A stretch of DNA of 16,062 nt from Bacteroidales bacterium (lineage in GTDB: Bacteria > Bacteroidota > Bacteroidia > Bacteroidales > WCHB1-69), in assembly GCA_031264975.1 (NCBI GenBank), contig JAISDH010000189.1, positions 1 to 16,062 of the forward strand, read 5' to 3'. Both the position numbers and the translations under genes were made by a program. Below the pieces are notes generated by a model. That model was not told where the DNA came from and did not search any database. It was given only the letters and a program-made list of their open reading frames with translations. Position 1 is the stretch's first letter. Every line of letters begins with the position of its first letter. Positions 1 through 6,400 of the stretch are shown one piece after another.

Positions 1-276
1 CAATGGGAAATGTGGATATGTATTTTCGTCTTATCCATATTCTCCTCTTCGCTGGCATTTATCTTTTATTCGATAAGCGTCAGCAAATACGGAATATCCC
101 GTTGTACTGTCTTTACCAATTTAATACCTGTTTTCACTGCCATTACCTCCTTTTTCCTATTGGGAGAAATCTTCTCCCCCTCAAAGATAATTGGAATATT
201 CATCGTTGTCTTCGGACTAATCTTAACCCAACGGAAAGCGGGAGCGAAAGGAAATCCGGCAACAAACTGCAAGTAA
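1..276 (+). CDS. EamA/DMT-family transporter, C-terminal part (5' end outside window)
   Basis: This frame is open from the first base and ends with TAA at 274-276, so only about 91 C-terminal residues are visible. They hold three hydrophobic segments: one starting near the first visible methionine, one around NLIPVFTAITSFFLLGE and one around KIIGIFIVVFGLILTQR. The asparagine-proline helix followed by LGE, a short loop and a last glycine-rich helix is the typical end of the second EamA repeat in drug/metabolite transporters of the inner membrane. The substrate cannot be read from this fragment. The last five residues (ATNCK) and the stop codon lie inside a dispersed heptamer repeat that begins at about 258, so the native C-terminus may have been replaced. 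The gene converges on the Lnb-like gene more than 1.3 kb away. The family call is firm; the function is not. Confidence 0.82.
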   Translation, partial: QWEMWICIFVLSIFSSSLAFIFYSISVSKYGISRCTVFTNLIPVFTAITSFFLLGEIFSPSKIIGIFIVVFGLILTQRKAGAKGNPATNCK

Positions 277-302
277 CAAGCAACAGGCAGGGAAGCCATG
301 AG
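258..302 (+). repeat. R1 heptamer repeat, copy 1
   Basis: Imperfect tandem units of about 7 bases related to GCAACAN end in a cap close to CAGGCAAGCCA, here CAGGGAAGCCA. The block aligns with the copies at 1523-1566, 8159-8206, 15931-15977 and 16019-16061. It overlaps the last codons and the stop codon of the transporter gene. Confidence 0.75.
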
Positions 303-358
303 AAAGGATGAAAAATAGGGATTAATGATTGTTTGTTTTCGCTCTTTTGCTTCTTTTT

Positions 359-400
359 GTCTGAATCAGGATTTTCAGGATTATAGGATGGGCAGGATTA
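359..400 (-). repeat. R2 nonamer repeat, copy 1 (reverse orientation)
   Basis: Read on the minus strand, units of ATCCTGNNN with a period of 8-9 bases repeat about four times and end in the cap GATTCAGACA followed by an A-rich tract. The same design is seen at 1440-1467, 8260-8297 and 8516-8551. Confidence 0.75.
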
Positions 401-553
401 AAAAAAACAGCGAATGGAGTCAATTCCCGCAGGGAATATCTCTCAGTAGAAAAAGAAATGAATCTATTATTATTGCATTCCGTAGGAATGTACCCCTCGT
501 TGGACATAGTTTCTCGCACGGCGTAGTCTCAAAAGTCTATGTCGGGTTATAAA

Positions 554-579
554 TGTAGAGACGCGATGCTTCGCGTCTA
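554..579. repeat. GACGCGA/TCGCGTC palindromic repeat, copy 1
   Basis: This is a near-perfect inverted repeat with arms AGACGCGA and TCGCGTCT around a 4-base loop, preceded by TGTAG. The same 26 bases recur exactly at 8352-8377, and related copies follow there. The hairpin form and dispersed intergenic position fit a REP-like element. Confidence 0.8.
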
Positions 580-625
580 AAGTAAGGCTCCTGCCTTGCA
601 AATATAATGGTAATACCTATTGGAT

Positions 626-752
626 AAAAAGGGATAACCCTTTTCGAAAAAGGGATAACCCTTTTCGAAAAAGGGATAACCCTTTTGAGTAAAAAGGATA
701 ACCCTTTTGGGTAAAAGGGATAACCCTTTTTGAAAAAAGGATAACCCTTTTT
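626..752. repeat. Six tandem palindromes (AAAAGGGATAACCCTTTT type)
   Basis: Six copies begin at 626, 647, 668, 691, 713 and 733, so the spacings are 21, 21, 23, 22 and 20 bases. The core is AAAAGGG-ATAA-CCCTTTT, a 7-bp stem with a 4-base loop. Copies 4 and 6 have lost one G. Linkers vary (CG, CG, GAGT, GGGT, G). On either strand each unit ends in a short T-run, so each could work as a weak bidirectional terminator. The length changes are not multiples of three, which argues against coding on either strand. The array lies between convergent genes. Confidence 0.9.
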
Positions 753-866
753 GGGGTTGGCTTGGGAGGCATTTAAATATCTTGACTTTCAATGGTCTTT
801 GATGCTGTTTTTTAATGTGAATAATGTCCCTTGTACTGCGTGGCGTAGCTCAATGTCGTCAATTTA

Positions 867-922
867 TTGAACGCCTTCCGGCGTTCAATATGTATAACCC
901 CGAGCAAGCGGAGCGCAGCTTG
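867..922 (+). repeat. Composite two-hairpin repeat, left copy
   Basis: The first hairpin has 9-base arms TTGAACGCC and GGCGTTCAA around TTCC (867-888). A spacer related to ATATG-GTAA-CCCG leads to a second hairpin with arms CAAGC and GCTTG (905-922). A related unit lies in inverted orientation at 1206-1266, with the same hairpin-spacer-hairpin order. Confidence 0.7.
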
Positions 923-962
923 TAGTAGAAATATGTCTTCTCTATCAGAACTGCGAAGTTGT

Positions 963-982
963 TCAACTCCATTCGGAGTTGA
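963..982. repeat. Hairpin TCAACTCC/GGAGTTGA
   Basis: A perfect 8-base inverted repeat surrounds the 4-base loop ATTC. Its shape resembles the GCC-TTCC-GGC hairpins at 867 and 1247. It lies inside the repeat block and has no T-run, so it is not an obvious terminator. Confidence 0.65.
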
Positions 983-1020
983 GAAGGAGAGATATACGGG
1001 GGCGTTTGTCAGCGTTTTTC

Positions 1021-1052
1021 TTCTGGATTGCTTCACTGCGTTCGCAATGACG
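1021..1052 (-). repeat. REP-like repeat (CGTCATTGCGA...GCAATCCAG type), reverse copy
   Basis: Read on the minus strand this starts CGTCATTGCGAACGCAGTGA and ends GAAGCAATCCAG. It is a variant of the two forward copies at 1123 and 1171. Sequences of this type are familiar as dispersed intergenic repeats in many bacterial genomes. Confidence 0.8.
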
Positions 1053-1058
1053 GGCGAG

Positions 1059-1119
1059 TGTATGACGACGACATTAACCGACCCTGCGACGGACAATTGT
1101 ATGAAAACGACACCAACCG
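1059..1119 (+). repeat. Imperfect 22-base direct repeat pair
   Basis: TGTATGACGACGACATTAAC followed by CG (1059-1080) is repeated, imperfectly, at 1098-1119 as TGTATGAAAACGACACCAAC plus CG. The offset is 39 bases. The pair links the reverse REP-like copy to the forward copies and has no recognised role. Confidence 0.55.
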
Positions 1120-1122
1120 GCT

Positions 1123-1155
1123 CGTCATTGCGAGGCACGAAGCAATCCAGTACTG
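1123..1155 (+). repeat. REP-like repeat, forward copy 1
   Basis: CGTCATTGCGAGGCACGAAG continues to CAATCCAGTACTG. It differs from the copy at 1171-1203 by one base (GGCACG against GGAACG). Confidence 0.85.
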
Positions 1156-1170
1156 AAGAGTTTGTTTGTC

Positions 1171-1203
1171 CGTCATTGCGAGGAACGAAGCAATCCAGTA
1201 CTG
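1171..1203 (+). repeat. REP-like repeat, forward copy 2
   Basis: This 33-base unit is nearly identical to the one at 1123-1155. The two starts are 48 bases apart, with a short T-rich linker between the units. The shared TACTG after CAATCCAG suggests that the copied unit is longer than the common core. Confidence 0.85.
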
Positions 1204-1205
1204 TC

Positions 1206-1266
1206 CCCGAGCTGCGCCTTCGGCTTGTACGGGCTTACTCATATTTGACGCCTTCCGGCGTCTGAA
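1206..1266 (-). repeat. Composite two-hairpin repeat, right copy (inverted)
   Basis: Read on the minus strand, GACGCC-GGAA-GGCGTC (1247-1262) is followed by the spacer AAATATGAGTAAGCCCG and a second hairpin-like part, CAAGCCGAAGGCGCAGCTCG. This matches the order of the left copy at 867-922, so the two bound about 400 bases as imperfect inverted repeats. Confidence 0.65.
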
Positions 1267-1416
1267 ATACAACTAAGCTCATGGTTTTGCTCTTTCAGAG
1301 CTTTTTATGGCTTAACTTGATAGCATTGGTCTCCATGCTACGCCGTATTATACTGCACGCGGGATAATTTTGTTTATTACGGGTAGATGGTTTGAGACGA
1401 CCACAAGATTAAGGAT

Positions 1417-1438
1417 GACCGCAAGGGTCGCCCCTACA
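1417..1438 (+). repeat. Short hairpin GACC-GCAAG-GGTC with CGCCCCTACA tail
   Basis: A small inverted repeat (GACC/GGTC) is followed by CGCCCCTACA. The motif resembles a known kind of dispersed intergenic repeat, but only this copy is visible here; a partial CGACCACAAG occurs just upstream at about 1398. Confidence 0.45.
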
Positions 1439-1439
1439 T

Positions 1440-1467
1440 GATTATCCTGTGAATCCTGGTTCAGACA
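1440..1467 (+). repeat. R2 nonamer repeat, copy 2
   Basis: Two ATCCTGNNN units (ATCCTGTGA, ATCCTGGTT) are followed by CAGACA and a run of seven As. It forms the left part of a composite unit with R3 and R1. Confidence 0.75.
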
Positions 1468-1473
1468 AAAAAA

Positions 1474-1500
1474 GGGACGAAAAGTACAAGGGCGAAAGGA
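1474..1500 (+). repeat. R3 octamer-like repeat, copy 1
   Basis: Degenerate units of about 8 bases related to GGRCGAAA occur here (GGGACGAAAA, then GGGCGAAAGGA). They match the better-kept tandem copy at 15978-16009 and the reverse copy at 8221-8249. Confidence 0.55.
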
Positions 1501-1522
1501 TTAATCACAAATCATCAGTTTC

Positions 1523-1566
1523 ATGGCTTGCCTGTTTGTTGCGTGTTGCTTGCTGCCTGTTGCTCG
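1523..1566 (-). repeat. R1 heptamer repeat, copy 2 (reverse orientation)
   Basis: On the minus strand, GCAACAG, GCAGCAA, GCAACAC and GCAACAA are followed by ACAGGCAAGCCAT. This is four heptamers plus the conserved cap. It lies 37 bases beyond the stop codon of the Lnb-like gene. Confidence 0.8.
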
Positions 1567-1602
1567 AATTTCCTTGCTCCCTTTACAAAGCGCAAAACCA
1601 GA

Positions 1603-2772
1603 CTATGCGCAGGATAAAAGTCCTTTCTTTTTCAGCAATAACATGGTTAAGCGTAAGATAAGAATAAGCCATATTGGGATACATGCAGGGTTAAACGATT
1701 GAGGTAAAAGCCAGAATCCTACAATCAAAACAGCCAAACATGCTAATAAAAAGTATAGTACAATGGCGTTGGATTTACGGAGACGAATTAAAACGTAAAG
1801 CGCCAATGGGTTTGCCCATAAAAGGTTTAGGTTGTCTTTCGTGGCATGATGGTCGGAGAGGAAACAAAGATAAAAAATGAGGAAAGACAGTATAAAGATG
1901 ACACAGAAAAAGACAATGTCAAAAGGTTTTGCATAGAAACCGTATTTCAATTCAAAAAACGTCAGCACAATAACAAGTATAAATAAGAGCCAAAATGCCA
2001 TATTGGGAGAGAAAACGGTTGGGGAACTGTGGGCGTATTCTTCCTTTAATATGGTCTGTTTTGTACTTGTCAATGTTTTGCTGTCCTGTAACAGCATGGT
2101 TGTATCAAATTGATTCATTAAATCTTCCGGCAAATACATATAATCGTAGGTAGAAACTTTTTTATCTGCCCTCATTCCCAAAGAAATATCAATGCCGAAT
2201 CTCCACCAAAGAAAGTTCTTTGTATAAGGATGAAACAATTGACGAAATGTCAAATTGGAATCCGTTACCGCATTGACGGGAAACTGTCTTCCCTGTAGAC
2301 TGTTCTGTATAATATCCCGTATTCGGGTGGCGCAATTGTCCTCGAAGAAGTCATAATTATAATACCTGTTTTCCGGTTTGTAGTTTTCGAGTATCGCTTC
2401 ATAGAGCCTGTTTTTTTCTTCATACGTCAGGTTAAGCGGCTGTTCGTACATGCTCCTTCCGTCATACGCATATTCGGTAACGAACCATTCATAGCTCGTG
2501 ATACCCAACATGTACGGTAGTCTTCCTTGCGTAAATTTCAAGTAGAAGTTATCTGTATTAAAATCAAATATCCCCCAATTGAACACATAATCCATTCCTA
2601 AGTCGGAATCGCAGATACGTAAGGCAGTATGTCCGAACGACTCAAAAAACTCAAACCCTTCCCCACAAGTTAACACGCTTATCTTGGCGTCCCCGCTCAA
2701 CTGCGCAAAAACAGAATCCACACTCAATAAAAACAAAATGATACAGATACAAATATTCTTTATTTTCTTCAT
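1603..2772 (-). CDS. Lnb-like (DUF4105-family) lipoprotein N-acyltransferase family membrane protein
   Basis: A 389-residue protein. Residues 1-23 form a signal peptide ending VFA, before Q24. The periplasmic domain carries SFGHTALR with His48 and FFEDNCATR with Cys147, the conserved His and Cys expected in the active site of this family. Four or five membrane helices follow from about 257 to 380. The first membrane loop carries a striking SDHHATKDNLNLLWANPLAL stretch (306-325). Members of this Bacteroidota family include Lnb, which N-acylates lipoproteins; genomes often encode several paralogues, so the exact substrate is inferred. I chose the start at 2772 rather than the upstream ATG at 2868 because it opens a clean signal peptide and because a good promoter lies between the two. 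The gene is divergent from purN and converges on the transporter. No clear terminator follows the stop. Confidence 0.8.
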   Translation of the reverse strand: MKKIKNICICIILFLLSVDSVFAQLSGDAKISVLTCGEGFEFFESFGHTALRICDSDLGMDYVFNWGIFDFNTDNFYLKFTQGRLPYMLGITSYEWFVTEYAYDGRSMYEQPLNLTYEEKNRLYEAILENYKPENRYYNYDFFEDNCATRIRDIIQNSLQGRQFPVNAVTDSNLTFRQLFHPYTKNFLWWRFGIDISLGMRADKKVSTYDYMYLPEDLMNQFDTTMLLQDSKTLTSTKQTILKEEYAHSSPTVFSPNMAFWLLFILVIVLTFFELKYGFYAKPFDIVFFCVIFILSFLIFYLCFLSDHHATKDNLNLLWANPLALYVLIRLRKSNAIVLYFLLACLAVLIVGFWLLPQSFNPACIPIWLILILRLTMLLLKKKGLLSCA

Positions 2773-2802
2773 AATGATATTGCTTGTTTGAAAAAACTTG
2801 TG

Positions 2803-2833
2803 CGAAGGTACAAAAAAAATCATCGCGTTCAAA
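2803..2833 (-). promoter_or_regulatory. Promoter of the Lnb-like gene
   Basis: On the minus strand, TTTG (2830-2833) and TACCTTCG (2803-2810) are exactly 19 bases apart. This fits the Bacteroidota consensus TTTG-N19-21-TAnnTTTG with one mismatch. Transcription would start near 2796, downstream of the ATG at 2868 and upstream of the one at 2772. Confidence 0.7.
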
Positions 2834-2875
2834 CAAAGAATTACCAAAAAGCAATAATCGTTCGCCATAAAAATG

Positions 2876-2883
2876 TACTTTTG
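2876..2883 (+). promoter_or_regulatory. Candidate -7 box of purN
   Basis: TACTTTTG matches TAnnTTTG fully and lies 29 bases before the purN ATG. No convincing TTTG was found 19-21 bases upstream, so the call rests on the -7 box and its position. Confidence 0.5.
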
Positions 2884-2912
2884 TAGACTTTAAAATTAAA
2901 CGACCTATTCAA

Positions 2913-3482
2913 ATGAAAAATATTGTCCTCTTCGCTTCCGGCAATGGTAGCAATGTTCAGCGTATTGCCGAATACTTCGCCGAATCTACAGAAGTATGTA
3001 TTAAATTAATTGTATGCAATAAACCAACCGCTTATGTGTTGGAACGAGCCAATAATTTACATATCGATACCCTGCTAATCAACAAAAACATGTTCTATGA
3101 ATCGGACAGCGTAAGAGATATATTGCAAAAAATGGAAACAGATTTAATTGTATTAGCGGGCTTTCTCTGGCTGATTCCCGACAACTTGGTAAACGCATTT
3201 CCTGACAGAATCATTAATATACATCCGGCGTTGTTGCCCAAATACGGAGGGAAAGGAATGTATGGAATGCGCGTACACGAGGCAGTGGTAGCCAACAGGG
3301 AATTATATTCGGGTATCACGATTCATTATGTAAACCAGCATTATGATGAAGGAAATATTATTTATCAGGAAAAATGTCCCATACTGAAAAGCGATACAGC
3401 AGAAGAAGTTGCGCAAAAAGTACATGCGTTGGAATATAGCTGTTACCCTAAAGTTATCGCGCAATTATTGGGGGAGATTTGA
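2913..3482 (+). CDS. purN: Phosphoribosylglycinamide formyltransferase (GART)
   Basis: A complete 189-residue cytosolic enzyme. It transfers a formyl group from 10-formyltetrahydrofolate to GAR, the third step of purine synthesis. The N-terminal phosphate-binding loop reads FASGNGSNVQRI (7-18). The catalytic triad is visible as Asn102 and His104 in INIHPALLPKYGGKGMYG and Asp145 in YDEGNIIYQ. LAGFLWLIP (81-89) and SGITIHYVN (133-141) are also typical. The length is usual for the family, and the KYGGKGMYG loop matches the form common in Bacteroidota. The start fits the position of the -7 box at 2876; no Shine-Dalgarno sequence is seen. No other purine gene is in the window. The 3' end overlaps tamB on the opposite strand by 18 bases. 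Confidence 0.97.
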   Translation: MKNIVLFASGNGSNVQRIAEYFAESTEVCIKLIVCNKPTAYVLERANNLHIDTLLINKNMFYESDSVRDILQKMETDLIVLAGFLWLIPDNLVNAFPDRIINIHPALLPKYGGKGMYGMRVHEAVVANRELYSGITIHYVNQHYDEGNIIYQEKCPILKSDTAEEVAQKVHALEYSCYPKVIAQLLGEI

Positions 3483-6400
3483 TTCGTTTTCCTGTAATTT
3501 CAGTTCCTGTTCATTGCGGTTTTTCTTTTTCTTTCGCGATTTACGAACAAACAAATCCTTGAATTTGTCAAAATCCTTCAAGTAAGCAAGCCCCATTCCC
3601 TGCGAATAAGTAGAAGAATAGGTCGACGTCAGCGCGTCTTGCGAATTGGAAACATTGAATGCCCTTACACGAAGCGAACCATCTGAAATTAGTTTGTATT
3701 CCACCGTAATGTCTCCCAGAAAGCGTTCTTGACTGTTCAAATCCTGCTGCTCAAGAATACCCATACTCGTACTGACCGTTAATTTATTATTAAAAAAACT
3801 TCCGCCAACATCTACACTGTATTCGGTTTCTTCGGCGCTTTCTCCGGGAAGATAACTCATGCGAACGTCAATATTGGGAGAAATACTTGATACCATTTTT
3901 TTTAGTTGAGAAGAAATCATCTCGCTGATAGAATATCCCAACAGATTGTTGTTAGCGCCGCTGTTTCCTTCCGAATTATCGGTAATCTTGAACGTTCCCA
4001 ACAATAACACATTCACCACCTGCCCAATCATCTCTTCTCTGTTGGCGGTGTCTATCTTGTTATAGATTTGGGATTTGGTAATTTCATCTGCGTCGGGTAA
4101 ATCAAAGGTAAATGAAAAATCGGGTTTCAACAGTTGTCCGTTAAGCGATAAGATATTGTTTACCGATACGGGTCTTAACCTTGTGTTTCCTTCATTCTCA
4201 AAAAGATTGCTTACCGACACTTTTGCCGCCTGTACGGCTCGTACATTCATAATTCCTTGAGTCGGGTCTCCATTCCATGAAATGTATCCCCCGCTTTCAA
4301 TCTTAAATATACGCGTTAATATATCTCCAAAAGCCAAATCAAATTCTCCGCTGGAAATGGTATAAATTCCAAAGAGGGAAAGGTCATTGTTTTTATCAAG
4401 AATAAGGTCAATGGTTCCGCTTCCTTTGCTGATAATTGTACCTCCAATAGAAGGGTCTAACAATACGCGAACGATTGCATCAGGCGTTGCCGTCATTTTG
4501 AGGTTTACCTGCATGGCGGAATTTTCAAAATAGGCAGGAGAAAGGGTATCTTCTTTTTTTTCAGTTTCATGAGAAACAAAAGTAATGAAATCGCTTTCGA
4601 CGGCGGTCGTGTTCCAATCCAGAGAAAGCGTAATATCGGTGGACGGATTCGTTGTTACATTGGCGTCAATGGATAAAATATCCTTAACAAGCCCATAAAT
4701 AGAAGCGTTTCCGGTAACAAAAGCCTTTCCATAAAAAAGATTGTTATCCCTTAATGTTGTATTCAATACAGATAAGTTCGTAGCATTAATCTTTAAATCA
4801 ACGCCAAAATCCCGTAGACGGTTATGAGTAATTATTCCGCTTACAGTGCCTCTTCCATTATAACCGTCGTGGAACGGGGTATTTTCAAAGATGAATCCGG
4901 TATCGATAAACTTGATGGTTCCGCTTTCGATAAAATAATTGGTTTGCAGAAACCCAATCCCCAATGTCGCTTTTTTCAATAAGATACTTCCCTCTAATTT
5001 AGGTTTAGACATTTTTCCTTTAAACGTGAGTTCTCCCGTCCCAAATCCTTCTACTTTGGAAGCAAAAGACTTTAAATAGGGTTCCAATATCTTTATATTC
5101 AAACTGTCTATCCTTCCGGTCAGGTCGATGTATTTGTTTCGAGGGTCAAAGTTTCCACTGATGACCAAAAGGGAATTATCGAGTTTCTCTTTTGTTTCAA
5201 AGATGAACGCCTGTATAAACAGTTTCCTTTCAATATTATTCCAAAATGTTTTTCCTTGAAAGTATCCCATGGAAACATTGTTGAATTGAAAATCATCCAC
5301 GTCAAAATCAGACCCAAGCGCATATCCATAAGCATTACGAACCACTTCCCCTTTTCCGGTGGCTACTCCTTCCAATGATATTTGATATTGATTTAGAAAA
5401 ACATTAAATATCCCCAAGTCTATTTTATTAAAGTTAAAATAAATACCATTTCCTTCCTCCTCTACGGAACGACTTCGCGCCGTAATCGATTTTCCCTTTT
5501 GAGAATGTAAACCGAAATTACGGATGTAAATACTGTCCCTTGCCAAATAGGCATAATTGGAGGCGTCAAATAAAAACATATCATCATCCCAGGCAATAGA
5601 ACCGTTGTTTAATTCAATTTCTATTTCCAGTTTTTCCATATCCAAAAATGTAACAGCGCCTTCTATCAAAATATCTTGCAGTTTATTATTATCATTGCCT
5701 GTTGCTGTTGCCAGGAAATCAACAACATTGTTGGAAACGATTGCTTCAAAGGCAAATTCTTGCAGGTCGGGAAGCGTATCTGTCCATTTTTTAAAATAGG
5801 AATCGCAGGTCATTCCCAATTGATATGTTTTGCCGTTTTGTCGATTTACAACAGTCAAGTTATTTAACCGATGCTTATTCCTGATATCCAATTGAGGCGC
5901 TTCTATCGAAATATCGCTGATTGATTTGGATTGATTAAGGGAGAATTTCAACGTCAAACCTTTATTTAATCGAACATCAGGGACGAAATGGTTCAAAAGA
6001 GGAATAGATTCCGTAACTTTAAGCGATAAATCAAACTGTTGTGCAAAAATTGCCTGTGTTGAATCCAGCGCTGCAGGAGAAGGTATTACATTAGGAAGCT
6101 GAACGTGAAGATTGTTTTGCACTACCGCAAAGGCTTGTCTATAAGTAAAACTGCCGGACATGTCCATGTTTAATATATCCGACTTCAAATGAATATCTTT
6201 AGTTGGATAATTTTCCTGTTCTATGTTCAGGACAAAATCAGGGAGAGAGTAGGAAACATTCTTTTCTTTATATACAATACTGTCCAGCTTCAATTGTCCT
6301 TGAAAATGTTCCACATCCTTTCCCGTAATATCCGTATTGACGTAAGCCGATACAATAACATTTGAATCCGGACGGAAAAGCCGAAATCGACTCAAATTGA

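Larger units (their letters stand above)
277..1602. other. Gene-free, repeat-rich intergenic region between convergent genes
   Basis: No credible gene was found in these roughly 1.3 kb. Open frames on both strands (for example 577-792, 867-1265 and 1033-1272) run through repeats, have no recognisable domain and change frame where repeat units change length. The region holds, in order: the end of an R1 block, an R2 nonamer block, a 26-base palindrome, a small AAGGC/GCCTT hairpin at 584-597, six tandem palindromes, a hairpin-bounded block of about 400 bases with REP-like repeats, and an R2-R3-R1 composite beside the Lnb-like gene. About 1270-1416 shows nothing I can assign. The flanking genes converge, so hairpins here could serve as terminators. 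Confidence 0.75.

Noticed and set aside
3..311. Alternative plus-strand frame at the left edge
   Set aside because: It overlaps the EamA-type frame, and its product has no recognisable family features, unlike the transporter.
626..752. Possible CRISPR array
   Set aside because: Linkers between the repeats are only 1-4 bases, so there are no spacers, and no cas gene is in the window.
577..792. Open frame on the minus strand encoding KGYPFFE-like repeats
   Set aside because: It simply translates the palindrome array. Unit lengths of 20, 22 and 23 bases break the amino-acid repeat, and there is no start context or domain.
867..1265. Plus-strand open frame of 132 codons, with minus-strand frames in the same place
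   Set aside because: The frame is made of hairpins and REP-like repeats in inverted copies, with no protein-like composition.
2773..2868. Upstream start for the Lnb-like gene giving 421 residues
   Set aside because: The extension adds a second hydrophobic stretch before a clean signal peptide, and the best promoter lies downstream of that ATG.
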